Shown: piece by piece, positions 19,762-29,025 of the stretch
How the letters are laid out: each line of letters begins with the position of its first letter
Position numbering within the stretch: the first letter of the stretch is position 1
Source: an uncultured Hyphomicrobiales bacterium
GTDB taxonomy: Bacteria > Pseudomonadota > Alphaproteobacteria > Rhizobiales > Ancalomicrobiaceae
Length of the DNA stretch: 64,000 nucleotides
Assembly (NCBI GenBank): GCA_903930435.1
Contig: CAIYYN010000061.1
Coordinates: 110,637-174,636, forward strand
Direction of reading: 5' to 3'
Translations under genes and position numbers: made by a program
Notes under the pieces: generated by a model
Told to the model about the DNA's origin: nothing
The model's database searches: none
The model's input: only the letters and a program-made list of their open reading frames with translations

Positions 19762-20610
19762 TCATAATCCCCGCGCGTGGATGAATTGGTCGACCTTGCC
19801 CTGCCAAAGTCCCGGCGAATCGGTCATCAAGTGATGACCATCCGATCCGGACGGACCGGTGAAATTCAACGTGGCATGGCCACCTGCGGCGTTGAAGGCC
19901 GCTCCCCAGGCCTTGGGCTGGTCAGGGCCCCAGAATTTGTCGTTTGCCGCATAAAACCATAGCCCCGGCAAACGGTTGCTGCTGCCCAAATTCGCGTAAA
20001 CATCCTGCAAGACTTCCGGGTGACAGCTGGCTCCCGGCGTCAGCTTGGGATCGCCTCCGCTTCCGCCCGCGAAATTGATATAGCCGACCACGCCCTCTGG
20101 ACTTCGCGCAGCAGCGGCCACAGTACCAAGACCACCGACCGACTGGCCAACAAGCAAGATTTTGTTCGGTTTTGCCCAGGCTTGCTGGCGCACCCAATCC
20201 ACCGTTGCGACGATAGCGTTTGCGGCCTGTCCGGCTGTGCGATTGTAGTTGGGTAATACCGTGCAATTGTTGCTGCCTGAGGATTCGACGTCGAACCCGC
20301 CCGTCAAACCATATCCCGGACGAATTGGGGCGACCAGCGCAAAGCCTTTTTGCGTCCAATAGGAGACATATTGCTCCCGCAGCGGATGATGCATGTTCGA
20401 CCGTTCTGCGGGATCGCCAGAACGTCCATGCGAGAACACCACGACAGGAAATGGACCAGGACCAGATGGCTTGAAAACATCCGCGACCATCGTGCCATTC
20501 GGCGAGCGGATCGACGTTGTCTCCGCACGAGCGATGGTGAACGAACCAACCGCAAGGCTGAGTGCAAGAGCAATAACGCGTCGCAGATTGAGCAATGGCT
20601 TGGCTGTCAT
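19762..20610 (-). CDS. Exported alpha/beta hydrolase (dienelactone-hydrolase-like)
   Basis: A 282-residue protein with a Sec signal (residues 1-29, cut after ARA). It has the alpha/beta hydrolase fold: an oxyanion segment VVVFSHGRSGDP, the nucleophile elbow GQSVGG (Ser near residue 165), a likely acid in AANDKFWGP, and a catalytic His in the GSDGHHLM segment. Two cysteines (NNCTVL and ASCHPE) could form a periplasmic disulfide. The substrate is unknown; esterase, lipase and amidase activities are all possible. It lies 163 bases upstream of the avidin gene on the same strand, so the two may be co-transcribed, and it may be part of the same insertion between PBP1A and prfB. A role in releasing bound biotin is only a guess from this proximity. 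Confidence 0.82.
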   Translation of the reverse strand: MTAKPLLNLRRVIALALSLAVGSFTIARAETTSIRSPNGTMVADVFKPSGPGPFPVVVFSHGRSGDPAERSNMHHPLREQYVSYWTQKGFALVAPIRPGYGLTGGFDVESSGSNNCTVLPNYNRTAGQAANAIVATVDWVRQQAWAKPNKILLVGQSVGGLGTVAAAARSPEGVVGYINFAGGSGGDPKLTPGASCHPEVLQDVYANLGSSNRLPGLWFYAANDKFWGPDQPKAWGAAFNAAGGHATLNFTGPSGSDGHHLMTDSPGLWQGKVDQFIHARGL

Positions 20611-20870
20611 TGGTTGGCCCTGTCTGGATCGGAATGCAACCGATAATAAGCAGTTGTCTGGATAAGTAAACAGCGTGTACCGTGCATTCGGTTTCCGCGA
20701 AGTGACAACATGGCTTTCGGGGCGATTGCAGACGTCCCGAGCCTTTACGCTCCGGGTTTCGCTTATGCCGATTGCGGAGATCGTCCTGGTCTCATGGCAC
20801 TTGCTCCCTCAGGCATCCGCCGCTATGTATCGCCTCTCAAATCAATGTGCGAACGACCGGACACACGCCC

Positions 20871-21999
20871 ATGCGACCCGAAATTCAATCCATCGTCGAC
20901 GAGATCCAGCAGGCAATCGGCCTGCTGAGGAGGCATCTTTGACTGGGATGTCGCGCTGAAACGCCTGGGCGAACTGAACGCGCTCTCTGAAAATCCGACC
21001 CTCTGGGACAATCCGGCGAACGCGCAGAAGCAGATGCGCGAGCGCGATCAGCTGGCGCGCTCCATTGATACTGTCAACAGTATCAATCAGGAGCTTGAGG
21101 ATGCGCTGACGCTTCTCGAACTTGGCGAGATTGAAGGCGACGAGGCCACCATCACCGAAGCTGAAGAGGCTGTGAAGGCGCTCGGAACCGATGTCGCGAA
21201 GCGGCAGGTGGATGCGCTGCTATCGGGCGAAGCTGATGGCAATGACACCTATGTCGAAATCCACGCTGGTGCCGGTGGAACCGAGAGCCAGGACTGGGCC
21301 TTGATGCTGCTGCGCATGTACCAGCGCTGGGCGGAAAAGCACGGCTTCAAGGTTGATATCGTTGAATATTCAGACGGTGAAGAAGCCGGCATGAAGGGCG
21401 CGACGCTGCTTCTGAAAGGCCCGAATGCCTACGGCTGGATGAAGACCGAGTCTGGCGTGCATCGGCTGGTCCGGATTTCGCCATTCGACAGTAACGCCCG
21501 TCGGCACACAAGCTTTTCGTCGGTCTGGGTCTATCCGGTCGTGGATGACTCCATCGATATCCAGATCAACGAATCCGATTGCCGCATCGATACCTATCGC
21601 TCGTCGGGAGCCGGTGGTCAGCACGTCAATACGACTGATTCCGCGATCCGCATCACGCATATTCCAACGGGGATTGCGGTGGCCTGCCAGCAGGAACGGT
21701 CGCAGCACAAGAACCGGGCAACTGCCTGGGAAATGCTGCGCGCCAGACTGTATGAGCTGGAACTGAAAAAGCGCGAGGCCAAGGCCAATGCCGAGACCGC
21801 ATCAAAAACCGATATCGGCTGGGGGCACCAGATCCGGTCGTATGTTTTGCAGCCCTATCAGATGGTGAAGGACCTGCGGACAGGTGTTCAGACCTCCGAC
21901 ACGCAAGGCGTTCTGAACGGCGATCTGGATGCCTTCATGGAAGCTTCACTTGCCCAGCGCGTGAAGGGCGGGGCGGTCGATGTGGCTGATATCGACTGA
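20871..21999 (+). CDS. prfB: Peptide chain release factor 2, with programmed +1 frameshift
   Basis: RF2 terminates translation at UGA and UAA. It is read as 23 codons from ATG 20871, then an in-frame TGA at 20940-20942; ribosomes shift +1 at CTT and continue GAC TGG GAT to 21999, giving 375 residues in total. The join reads RRHL then DWDVALKRL, which matches homologues across the shift. The long second segment contains the [14 protein letters not shown] start of domain 2 and the GGQ loop ([10 protein letters not shown]) that triggers peptide release. The tripeptide anticodon region ([12 protein letters not shown]) is present. The initiating ATG has only a weak ribosome site. Downstream of PBP1A and, unusually, separated from it by the avidin and hydrolase genes. 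Confidence 0.96.
20928..20942 (+). promoter_or_regulatory. RF2 programmed frameshift signal
   Basis: AGGAGG (20928-20933), a 3-base spacer CAT, then CTT TGA C. This is the canonical internal Shine-Dalgarno plus slippery codon and UGA stop through which low RF2 favours shifting, making RF2 self-regulating. Confidence 0.95.
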
Positions 22000-22003
22000 T
22001 CTA

Positions 22004-22031
22004 TTCGCCTGAACTGAATTCGCCAGGCGAA
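22004..22031 (+). terminator. Possible terminator after prfB
   Basis: TTCGCCT and AGGCGAA form a 7-bp stem just past the prfB stop; a second small inverted repeat, CGAAAGG/CCTTTCG, lies at 22028-22051. Neither is followed by a T-run. They lie between convergent genes. Confidence 0.35.
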
Positions 22032-22067
22032 AGGGCCGTAAAGTCCTTTCGGACGGACAACCTGCCG

Positions 22068-22772
22068 TCACGAGTAGCTCAGCGTCTTGACCGGCTTGCG
22101 CGTTCTTCCCGCGTTCAGCAAGTCTTGTGTGAGCACAATTCCAGCTCGGCCCTTGCCATGATCCATCAAGGCAGCGGGCGAGGCTGACTTTTTGACGTGG
22201 CCTCGTTCGCTCAACCCGTTGGCGATTTCTGGCGGCAAGTCGCCTCGTCTTCCGAGTGTTTCGCTCATGCGCGAATCGTTTTCGGAGATGTCAAACATGG
22301 CCTTGATCGACGCGCGGGACAGTCTGGCTCCCTGATTGCCGGCGAGGGCATATTGAACCTTTAATTCGGCATCCTGCATCAGTTGGTCTGTCAATTGCTC
22401 CGAAAGTTCTGCCCGCTTCGCAATTGCCAGACAGACAGGTGCGCCAAACTTGCGGATCGTTTCGGACAGATCGTCCTCGGTCAGCATTGGTGCAGACTCC
22501 AAGACAGGTGCCGAGACGAGGTAGTGGTCATTCGCCAGCGCGATGAGTAGTTCTCTGGGCGTGTCCTGCAGCTTCGCGATCTGTCGCGCAAAGGCCATCC
22601 GTTCGATCAAGGGCACCAGAGGCAGCAAGTGCAGGACAGCTTTGCAGAACAATTCAAGCTCTGAACCGCTCAGCCGACCGGGGCGTTTGGCAAATGCGTT
22701 GCGCAATTGTTGCAAAGCCGATCGGGGATCGTCTGTTTGCTCTAGTGCCGATTTGAGCGCGAGGTTTTCCAA
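22068..22772 (-). CDS. DUF2336-like protein, copy 1
   Basis: A 234-residue cytosolic, all-helical protein of unknown function with no signal or membrane segment. It shares a clear pattern with the next gene: IERMAFAR, a DHYLVS segment, LSEQLTDQL, VQYALAGNQGARLS and a DSRMSETLGRRGDL stretch. This resembles the helical-repeat DUF2336 family of alphaproteobacteria; I am fairly but not fully sure of that assignment. The start is a TTG at 22772 with GAGG six bases upstream. It follows copy 2 on the same strand with a 217-base gap that holds no gene. Confidence 0.75.
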   Translation of the reverse strand: MENLALKSALEQTDDPRSALQQLRNAFAKRPGRLSGSELELFCKAVLHLLPLVPLIERMAFARQIAKLQDTPRELLIALANDHYLVSAPVLESAPMLTEDDLSETIRKFGAPVCLAIAKRAELSEQLTDQLMQDAELKVQYALAGNQGARLSRASIKAMFDISENDSRMSETLGRRGDLPPEIANGLSERGHVKKSASPAALMDHGKGRAGIVLTQDLLNAGRTRKPVKTLSYS

Positions 22773-22989
22773 TGACGTCCTCGAAGGGTTCTTGCCAGAG
22801 ACCGGACCCTACCAGTGACAAATGAAAATCTCGTAATGATCATCGGTTGATCGAATCTAAACGCCTTGGTTGACCTTGTCCGGGTTGGACATATCGATCA
22901 TTAAGGTAGGCCGCAAAGAGAATACGTTTCACCGGTCATACATCGAGAATCCGGGTTAAATTCCCAAGTCGCTGTGAATATAATCATAT

Positions 22990-23664
22990 TCAATTATGAC
23001 TGATGACCTTCAGGCGTTTACCAAGCGGCAAATTGCGCGACATCCGTCGCGGCTGGCGTGTGCCATTTGAACTCAGGCCACCCGACTTCAATGACGGAGC
23101 CGCATTGGCAGGTGCAAAATGGCCATTCAGATCAGGCCGACTTGCGAGTGCATCCAGCAATCGGCGATCTGACTGCGCCTTTTTGAACAGGGTTGCAATC
23201 GCGCTGACGGAAAGGGGGGCCTGCCGGTTCTCGGCCAGTCGATAGGCGACCTCGGGCCCTCCGATTTCGATGAGATAGTCCGTCAGTCGCTCAGAAAGCG
23301 TATTGAGGGACGCAATCTTGAGCCAGAAGCTTTCGCCATGGGTTGAGAGTTGCTGGATCGTCTTGTTCTCGTCGAGGCCATAACCGGCGAGCGATAGCAT
23401 GCGTGAAACGAGATAATTGTCAGCTAACAGTCGATCGATCAGGGCGCCGGGCACGCCGGGCGTGTTCAGAACATTTCTGGTGAACACAAGGCGCTCAAGA
23501 ATGCAGGCTTTGCCCAGCAGCTCGTCCGCCTCCTTGAGGACAGGCAGAAGATCGAGCGTTGACTGGGCAAAAACCGCTGATGACAGGACATTTGCAAAGC
23601 GCGTAATTCGATCCGCAATGGCTGCCTCAAGCGTAATCTTCGGCTGAATCCCTGCATCCGACAT
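22990..23664 (-). CDS. DUF2336-like protein, copy 2
   Basis: A 224-residue helical protein, paralogous to the gene downstream: LERLVFTR, ADNYLVS, LSERLTDYL, VAYRLAENRQAPLS and SDRRLLDALASRPDL occupy the same order and spacing. Its C-terminal 40 residues are basic and rich in Ser, Arg and Asn, unlike copy 1. It starts 20 bases after the M23 peptidase gene, so the two are almost certainly co-transcribed, suggesting a link to the envelope or cell cycle. The function is unknown. The short inverted repeat GAATAT/ATATTC (22976-22991) overlaps its stop codon. Confidence 0.78.
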   Translation of the reverse strand: MSDAGIQPKITLEAAIADRITRFANVLSSAVFAQSTLDLLPVLKEADELLGKACILERLVFTRNVLNTPGVPGALIDRLLADNYLVSRMLSLAGYGLDENKTIQQLSTHGESFWLKIASLNTLSERLTDYLIEIGGPEVAYRLAENRQAPLSVSAIATLFKKAQSDRRLLDALASRPDLNGHFAPANAAPSLKSGGLSSNGTRQPRRMSRNLPLGKRLKVISHN

Positions 23665-23684
23665 CTGGTCTGCTCCTGCTGACC

Positions 23685-25112
23685 TCAGTTAAAGAAAGCG
23701 CGAAGCTGACTGCCCGCCTGTAGATAGGAATCGGGATTGACGGCGACGCCGTTCACCCTTGTTTCATAGTGGATGTGGGGGGCGGTGGAGCGACCAGTCG
23801 AGCCGACAAAGCCCACAATCTGGCCAACCCGGACCTTCTGTCCGACAGTGACGGCAAATTGCGAGAGATGGCCATAGCGGGTTGCGAGGCCGTTTCCATG
23901 ATCGATCTCGACCAAATTACCGTAGCCGCCCTGGCGACTGGCTTCTGTTACAATGCCTGCGCCCGTTGCCGTGACCGGCTCACCATAGGCGGCTCTAAAG
24001 TCGATACCCGTGTGCATCGCAGGGATGCCGAGAAACGGATCAGGTCGTTCTCCAAATGGAGACGTAACTTCGATCTCGCCAGTGATTGGTTGCCCAAGCG
24101 GCAGGAGATTGATACCCTGTTTCAACTGCTTCAGTCGTTCAAGCGCCATTTCCGCATGGGTCAGGCGTTCACTGTCCGGAATAACTGGAACCAGTGGTCC
24201 GCCAACACCGGCAGCCGTTGCCTTGCCTGACTGGGCAAGGTTTGAACTGCCGGGCTGTCTGGCAGGCAGTGTCGACGACTCGTCAGCCATCTTGAGGCCA
24301 AGACGACCAACAACCCGCTCGATCAGGCGCGCATTGGTTTCCGCGAGACCAGTCACCTGAGCGATCGAGGCGACATCGGATGCCTTTATCTGATCGATTT
24401 CGGCTTCGACGCGCGCAATCTTGGCAGCTGGTCCGAAGGTCGTCGGGGAACTTGATTCGCCGGACCCGAAAAGCCATGAAGACCTGAAGGGCTGTCCGTC
24501 CAGCGGACGTGGCTGCTCCGGCACAGGAATCTTCGTAATCGCTGCTGTCGGGGTGAGGTCAGGACCCAGCTGATTTGAGACCGGACCGCTGGTGAGATGA
24601 ATATTCTGGTCGTGGGCGCGCGACAGTAGCGCCGTAATCCGGGTCTGCTCGGTCTTGAGGGCGTCTTGCTGTGTCATCAGGGCCGCGATCTTGGTTTCGA
24701 ACGCGTCCTGATCAATCAACTGCCGACTGTTGATTCTGTCGATTTCGGACCGAAGTGCGGCTATTCGATCTTCGTAAGCCTGTTCCATCCGGATGGGGCG
24801 TGTGATGGCAAATTCCACGATATCGTCATGAAACGCCATGTAGGCACCGGCGGCAATTCCACCGATGGCGAGGCTCGTCGCCAGCAGTGCCCCGCCCAGC
24901 CAGAGCACTGGATGAATTGCATAAACGCGCTGCCCGGACGCGGTCGTAATCGTCACAAAGGGTAGGCCGCTTGTCCGCCGAACAGACTGTGACCGCGCAT
25001 CCCGACTTTGCGGACGTGCCATACCGTTTCGTGAATCCGATGCAACTTGGCGGACGCTGCCATCCCGAGGGGAGCGATCAGGTGCATTTGCCGAGGCTTC
25101 GCTGAAAAACAT
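23685..25112 (-). CDS. M23-family (LytM) metallopeptidase, membrane anchored
   Basis: A 475-residue protein. A polar, Ser/Arg-rich cytosolic N-terminus (about 1-65) precedes one membrane segment (about 70-95), then a predicted coiled coil (about 105-160), a Pro/Ser-rich middle, and a C-terminal LytM domain from about residue 345. Zinc motifs are HTGIDFRA and HIHYETR, with HGNGLATRYGHLS between them, so the catalytic set looks complete and the enzyme should cut peptidoglycan cross-bridges in the periplasm. The topology resembles septal or polar M23 proteins of alphaproteobacteria. It leads a probable operon with the two DUF2336 genes. Confidence 0.92.
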   Translation of the reverse strand: MFFSEASANAPDRSPRDGSVRQVASDSRNGMARPQSRDARSQSVRRTSGLPFVTITTASGQRVYAIHPVLWLGGALLATSLAIGGIAAGAYMAFHDDIVEFAITRPIRMEQAYEDRIAALRSEIDRINSRQLIDQDAFETKIAALMTQQDALKTEQTRITALLSRAHDQNIHLTSGPVSNQLGPDLTPTAAITKIPVPEQPRPLDGQPFRSSWLFGSGESSSPTTFGPAAKIARVEAEIDQIKASDVASIAQVTGLAETNARLIERVVGRLGLKMADESSTLPARQPGSSNLAQSGKATAAGVGGPLVPVIPDSERLTHAEMALERLKQLKQGINLLPLGQPITGEIEVTSPFGERPDPFLGIPAMHTGIDFRAAYGEPVTATGAGIVTEASRQGGYGNLVEIDHGNGLATRYGHLSQFAVTVGQKVRVGQIVGFVGSTGRSTAPHIHYETRVNGVAVNPDSYLQAGSQLRAFFN

Positions 25113-25219
25113 CCACTTGCTCGCAAATCAACCGTCACCCAGGAAATCTTGGTGAATTACGAACGAATAGCGTTAATTTTCTCTGAATATATTCAAGGAA
25201 CAGGACTTTAGCGGGGGGC

Positions 25220-28200
25220 TCAGTTTGACGAATTGTCTTTCTGGGCGTCCTGCGGCGCGTGCGGGTCGTCAACGTTGTATTCGAAGATCCGTCTGAAAAT
25301 GCCAGGTGCAATCGCTGAAATCGGGTTGACCTGCAAGACAGGATCATCGACCGAGCCGATCACCTTGAACGTTACGCCGACAAGGCCCTCATTCCGGCCA
25401 GCGCCGACGATTTCACCAAGCACAGGGATGCGGCCAACCAGATTGTTGAGACCGTAGAGGGGGATATAGGTGCCCTTGATCTGGATTTTCTGGTTATTGA
25501 GATCGATCTGGCCCGAAGCGGTCGCGCCTGTGGTTGCTCCACGTGCGACGCCTTCTGTCATCGTAATCACGCCCTTGCGAAGCGCATAATTGGCGGAAAA
25601 CTTGTCGAAACTGGACGGATCTGTCGGCGCTGCCTGTCTGATCGGCAAAGTACGCGTGCCATCTGGCTCAACGACCGGTTCGCGCGTTGCCTTTACCTGT
25701 GTATCCAGTCGGAAACCAAGGACGCGGATGCCGCCTTCGGCAACGCCGGGCGCGGAAATATCAGCCTTGAGTGAAATCCCGCCATCATGCATCCGGTCGT
25801 AAATGTCGACAAAGCTCAGAAATGCGCCGGCGTCATTACAGTCCAGAAGAACCACCCTATTAGCGCCTTCGGGCTTGATCTGCACGTTGAGCATCCGACC
25901 GCCAGAGATCTGGCCCGAGAGTGCCATTCGGGTGACGATGCCCTGATGAATTGACGTATCAAGAACTGCATCGGTTAGCGAGACGTCATTAAAACCGATT
26001 GCGCGTGCGAGTTTTGCCTTCAGCTGGATATCGGGCAGTTTCGATTTTTCGGGATCACTCGTATCACCCTGATGCTTCATGACCTGAATAAGCCCGCGCA
26101 GGTCAAATGTCGTTGCATCGAAGCTCGCCAGAATGGATTGGTCCGGCTGACGTTGGAGATGTACCTTTGCGTCGTCTCCCTTTCGCAGGGAGAACTTCGC
26201 GAGATCAAGCAGCAGGGGCCTGCGATCCTTGTCGAGATCGGCGCGTCCCTTGATCTGGATACCTTCTGACTCGACGCTGACGTTTTCCAGATGTGTGCCC
26301 TTGTCATCATCCAGGATATCGAGGGTTGCCTTGGCAGGCACTCCTGTCCCCTTCGACCAGCCAAACGCGGACAGCGTCAGCCGAGCGGTCGTCAGATCTG
26401 CCTCGATGTGACGGGCTTTCTCGTTTCCACCGGGATTCTGGGTAATGGCAACCTGGATCGATCCGGACAGGAAGGTTGACAGGTCCAGTCCCATCCGCTG
26501 CCGCGTCGCTTCATCAAGTGTCAGCTTGAAGTCGCGACGTTCATTGGTCTTGGTCTTGACGCGCGGTTCATAAAGGTTCACGTCGGTCGCGACACCGTCG
26601 ATCTTGGCTTTGCCCACCACCGACGTGCCTTTCGGATCTGCGACGACCTTGACGTTGGCGTCCTGGAATTTCCGACCCAGGATAGGTGAGGGGCTGCCGA
26701 ACCGGTCGAGCGTCGCCTCAACGCGGAAGTCAATCTGCTCGGGTTTCGGATTGTCCTCCAGGATCATGTCGACCGTCCCGATCACGTCGGCGCTGCCTTG
26801 GATACCCTCCAGCTTGATACCGGCATCATCGAGTATCGCGAGCGGCTCGGCATTCGCGATTTCGCCGATGGCACCATTTTCACCCACGAGACGAAACTCA
26901 ATATGGCCCTTGGGCGAGCGCTGGTAGCTGTCGGCGATGATCAGCCGCATATCAAGAACATCGGGTTTCCGGGGGAATTTCGTCGCACCCTGTCCCTTTG
27001 TCGCAATTGCCTGGAACTGGCGGTTCAGGCTCGAAAATTGCCCGTCAAGACCAACGGCGTCTGGAAGATCACCGAATGTCCGGAATGCGCCGCCCTGGAT
27101 CTTGCCGGAAAAGGTAATCGCGGTCGATGGCAGGAACTTTGGTTCGGTGAACATCGGCAGGTCGAGCTTGATGGCACCGTCAGTGATGCGCCCGGCGGTC
27201 ACCTGTTTGAGAAACCAGTTCCGGGCTCCTGCGGCAATGAAGGACGGCCAGGCGCGCCGGATTACCGTCCAATCCGTAGGCGAGAGCGCAAAGGTGACGA
27301 TGATCTGGGGCTTCTCGCGCGCGAAATCGATCCGCCCGGCACCCTTGATCTCGCTGCCACCAAATCGGGCATCCATATCGTCGATCAGAAGCTGAAGGCC
27401 GGTCTGATCGATCGTGCCGCCCAGATGCAGGAAGTCGACGGGCAATGCATCGCCGCCTGCGTCTCGCGGGTGCAGGACTCCCTTGTCCAGTCCGAGATCA
27501 TATGTCCAGGCATGCGCTGCTGCTCCGGTGGCGTTAGCCGGAGGGGGCGTAATCCGACCCTTGACCGATACCGTCGTCGGTCCTGTCGATGCGCCCGCCT
27601 GATCAACGATGAAGCTCTGGCTACCGGCATCCCAATGCGCCGCAATCTGACCCTCGTCGATCAGCATCTCGTCTTCCGGGTATTTGCCGAAGTGAAACTG
27701 ACCGGCCCCCAGTTTCAGGTCAACGCTGAGCGCGGACAACTGGCCGGAGTCATCGATCAGCGCGTCAATCGTGGGATAAATCGGAATATCGAGGATGACG
27801 TCGGGAGGCAGTTGGCCGACGAGATCGCGTGCGGTGGCATCATTGCCTTCAAACAGGAGTCGGCGGCTATGGCCATCAGCACCGCGCATCTTGCGTAAGC
27901 GCATTCCCCACCGACCGACTTCCCCTTTTGCGCTGAAGCTCAGGTCGACGTTACCGCTCGCGGCAAAATTGCCGTCGATGCTGATATCCGGCATGGTGAC
28001 GTGAACCATCTGGCCTTGGGGCGACAGACGAGCTACGTCGATGATACCGTGTTCAACCGTGACGCCAATGAACCCTTCGGAATGCGTGACGTCGAGCGCA
28101 TCGGAAAGGCCGCGAACCGATTGCTCGATCAGGCGATAGATGGCCGGTCGCAGATCTGGCGATGCGCTGTTGGGGCTGGGCGACGGCGCGGGAGCTGACG

Positions 28201-28690
28201 CAAGCGCAACGGGTTGCGCCCCATTGCCTGACATTTCAGCCATCTTGGCCGGGTCTAATTTAGTCAGATCGATCCGGATGGAGGGGGCGTTCAAATTCAA
28301 CCTGGCCGGTTTCACCGCTCCCCAGATCATGGGAAGCGTGCGGACCTCAATATCTGCCGAGGGAACCGTGATCTGGACGCCGCCGGTTGGGCCGCTCGCT
28401 TCAACACTCTGCAAGCGGATAATGAAGCCATAGGATTTCCACGACCAGTCGAGACTAGACAAGCCGATACGGGCGTGGGCATCGGGTCCAAGCGACTTGC
28501 TCATCAAGTCCTCGGCAATGCGACCGATCTGCTGCACTTCGAGCGGTCCAGACGCCAGCCGCCACATCAGTCCACCAATGGCCATGCAAACGAGTAGCAC
28601 CAGTACCGTGACCATTCCGGCGCAAAAGCGTGCCAGACGCCATCCGGCATGGCGTTTCGGTCTCGAATGCTCTGTGGTGGTATCGCTCAA
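25220..28690 (-). CDS. Large AsmA/YhdP-like (DUF3971) envelope protein
   Basis: About 1156 residues. A short basic N-terminus is followed by one membrane segment (GMVTVLVLLVCMAIGGLMW) and a very long beta-rich periplasmic part with repeated amphipathic strands, as in the AsmA/YhdP/TamB group of bridge proteins implicated in moving phospholipids between membranes. The C-terminus holds a conserved AsmA-like end (IKGTYIPLYGLNNLVGRIPVLGE). The start is uncertain: the frame is open to 29053, which would overlap the divergent peroxiredoxin gene. TTG 28690 gives a sensible topology with AAGG 12 bases upstream, but a later ATG just before the membrane segment is possible. Confidence 0.85.
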   Translation of the reverse strand: MSDTTTEHSRPKRHAGWRLARFCAGMVTVLVLLVCMAIGGLMWRLASGPLEVQQIGRIAEDLMSKSLGPDAHARIGLSSLDWSWKSYGFIIRLQSVEASGPTGGVQITVPSADIEVRTLPMIWGAVKPARLNLNAPSIRIDLTKLDPAKMAEMSGNGAQPVALASAPAPSPSPNSASPDLRPAIYRLIEQSVRGLSDALDVTHSEGFIGVTVEHGIIDVARLSPQGQMVHVTMPDISIDGNFAASGNVDLSFSAKGEVGRWGMRLRKMRGADGHSRRLLFEGNDATARDLVGQLPPDVILDIPIYPTIDALIDDSGQLSALSVDLKLGAGQFHFGKYPEDEMLIDEGQIAAHWDAGSQSFIVDQAGASTGPTTVSVKGRITPPPANATGAAAHAWTYDLGLDKGVLHPRDAGGDALPVDFLHLGGTIDQTGLQLLIDDMDARFGGSEIKGAGRIDFAREKPQIIVTFALSPTDWTVIRRAWPSFIAAGARNWFLKQVTAGRITDGAIKLDLPMFTEPKFLPSTAITFSGKIQGGAFRTFGDLPDAVGLDGQFSSLNRQFQAIATKGQGATKFPRKPDVLDMRLIIADSYQRSPKGHIEFRLVGENGAIGEIANAEPLAILDDAGIKLEGIQGSADVIGTVDMILEDNPKPEQIDFRVEATLDRFGSPSPILGRKFQDANVKVVADPKGTSVVGKAKIDGVATDVNLYEPRVKTKTNERRDFKLTLDEATRQRMGLDLSTFLSGSIQVAITQNPGGNEKARHIEADLTTARLTLSAFGWSKGTGVPAKATLDILDDDKGTHLENVSVESEGIQIKGRADLDKDRRPLLLDLAKFSLRKGDDAKVHLQRQPDQSILASFDATTFDLRGLIQVMKHQGDTSDPEKSKLPDIQLKAKLARAIGFNDVSLTDAVLDTSIHQGIVTRMALSGQISGGRMLNVQIKPEGANRVVLLDCNDAGAFLSFVDIYDRMHDGGISLKADISAPGVAEGGIRVLGFRLDTQVKATREPVVEPDGTRTLPIRQAAPTDPSSFDKFSANYALRKGVITMTEGVARGATTGATASGQIDLNNQKIQIKGTYIPLYGLNNLVGRIPVLGEIVGAGRNEGLVGVTFKVIGSVDDPVLQVNPISAIAPGIFRRIFEYNVDDPHAPQDAQKDNSSN

Positions 28691-29025
28691 CAGACGACTA
28701 TACCTTACGTGTAATGCCGACTTCAGCGAATTCAGCTTGCATCGGATGACTGATACGGCGAGGGCCAAGGCCCGGTCAGATACGGTTTGGACGAGCGTCG
28801 AATCCCTTTCGCGCACCCCTGACTTTTCTACAGGTACCATCTCGCCCAGTCCAAGCCATATCCTATATAACTCGGGCGGCAACATGGCACGCTTGCGTCC
28901 ATGCGGGTGCGATGACGGCGATCCGAAACGCCGGGTGGCAGCGTTTATTGGCGGGTTCCGGACGATTTTGCAAGGATATCCGGCAGGAACGCCGTTCGGT
29001 AATTGACGGAGGCGAGGGGAAGAAT
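28691..29025. other. Divergent promoter region
   Basis: About 335 bases between the AsmA-like gene and the peroxiredoxin gene. It presumably holds both promoters; a TATATAAC stretch near 28864 could be a -10 element. If the AsmA-like protein starts further upstream, part of this is coding. I see no other feature. Confidence 0.4.
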
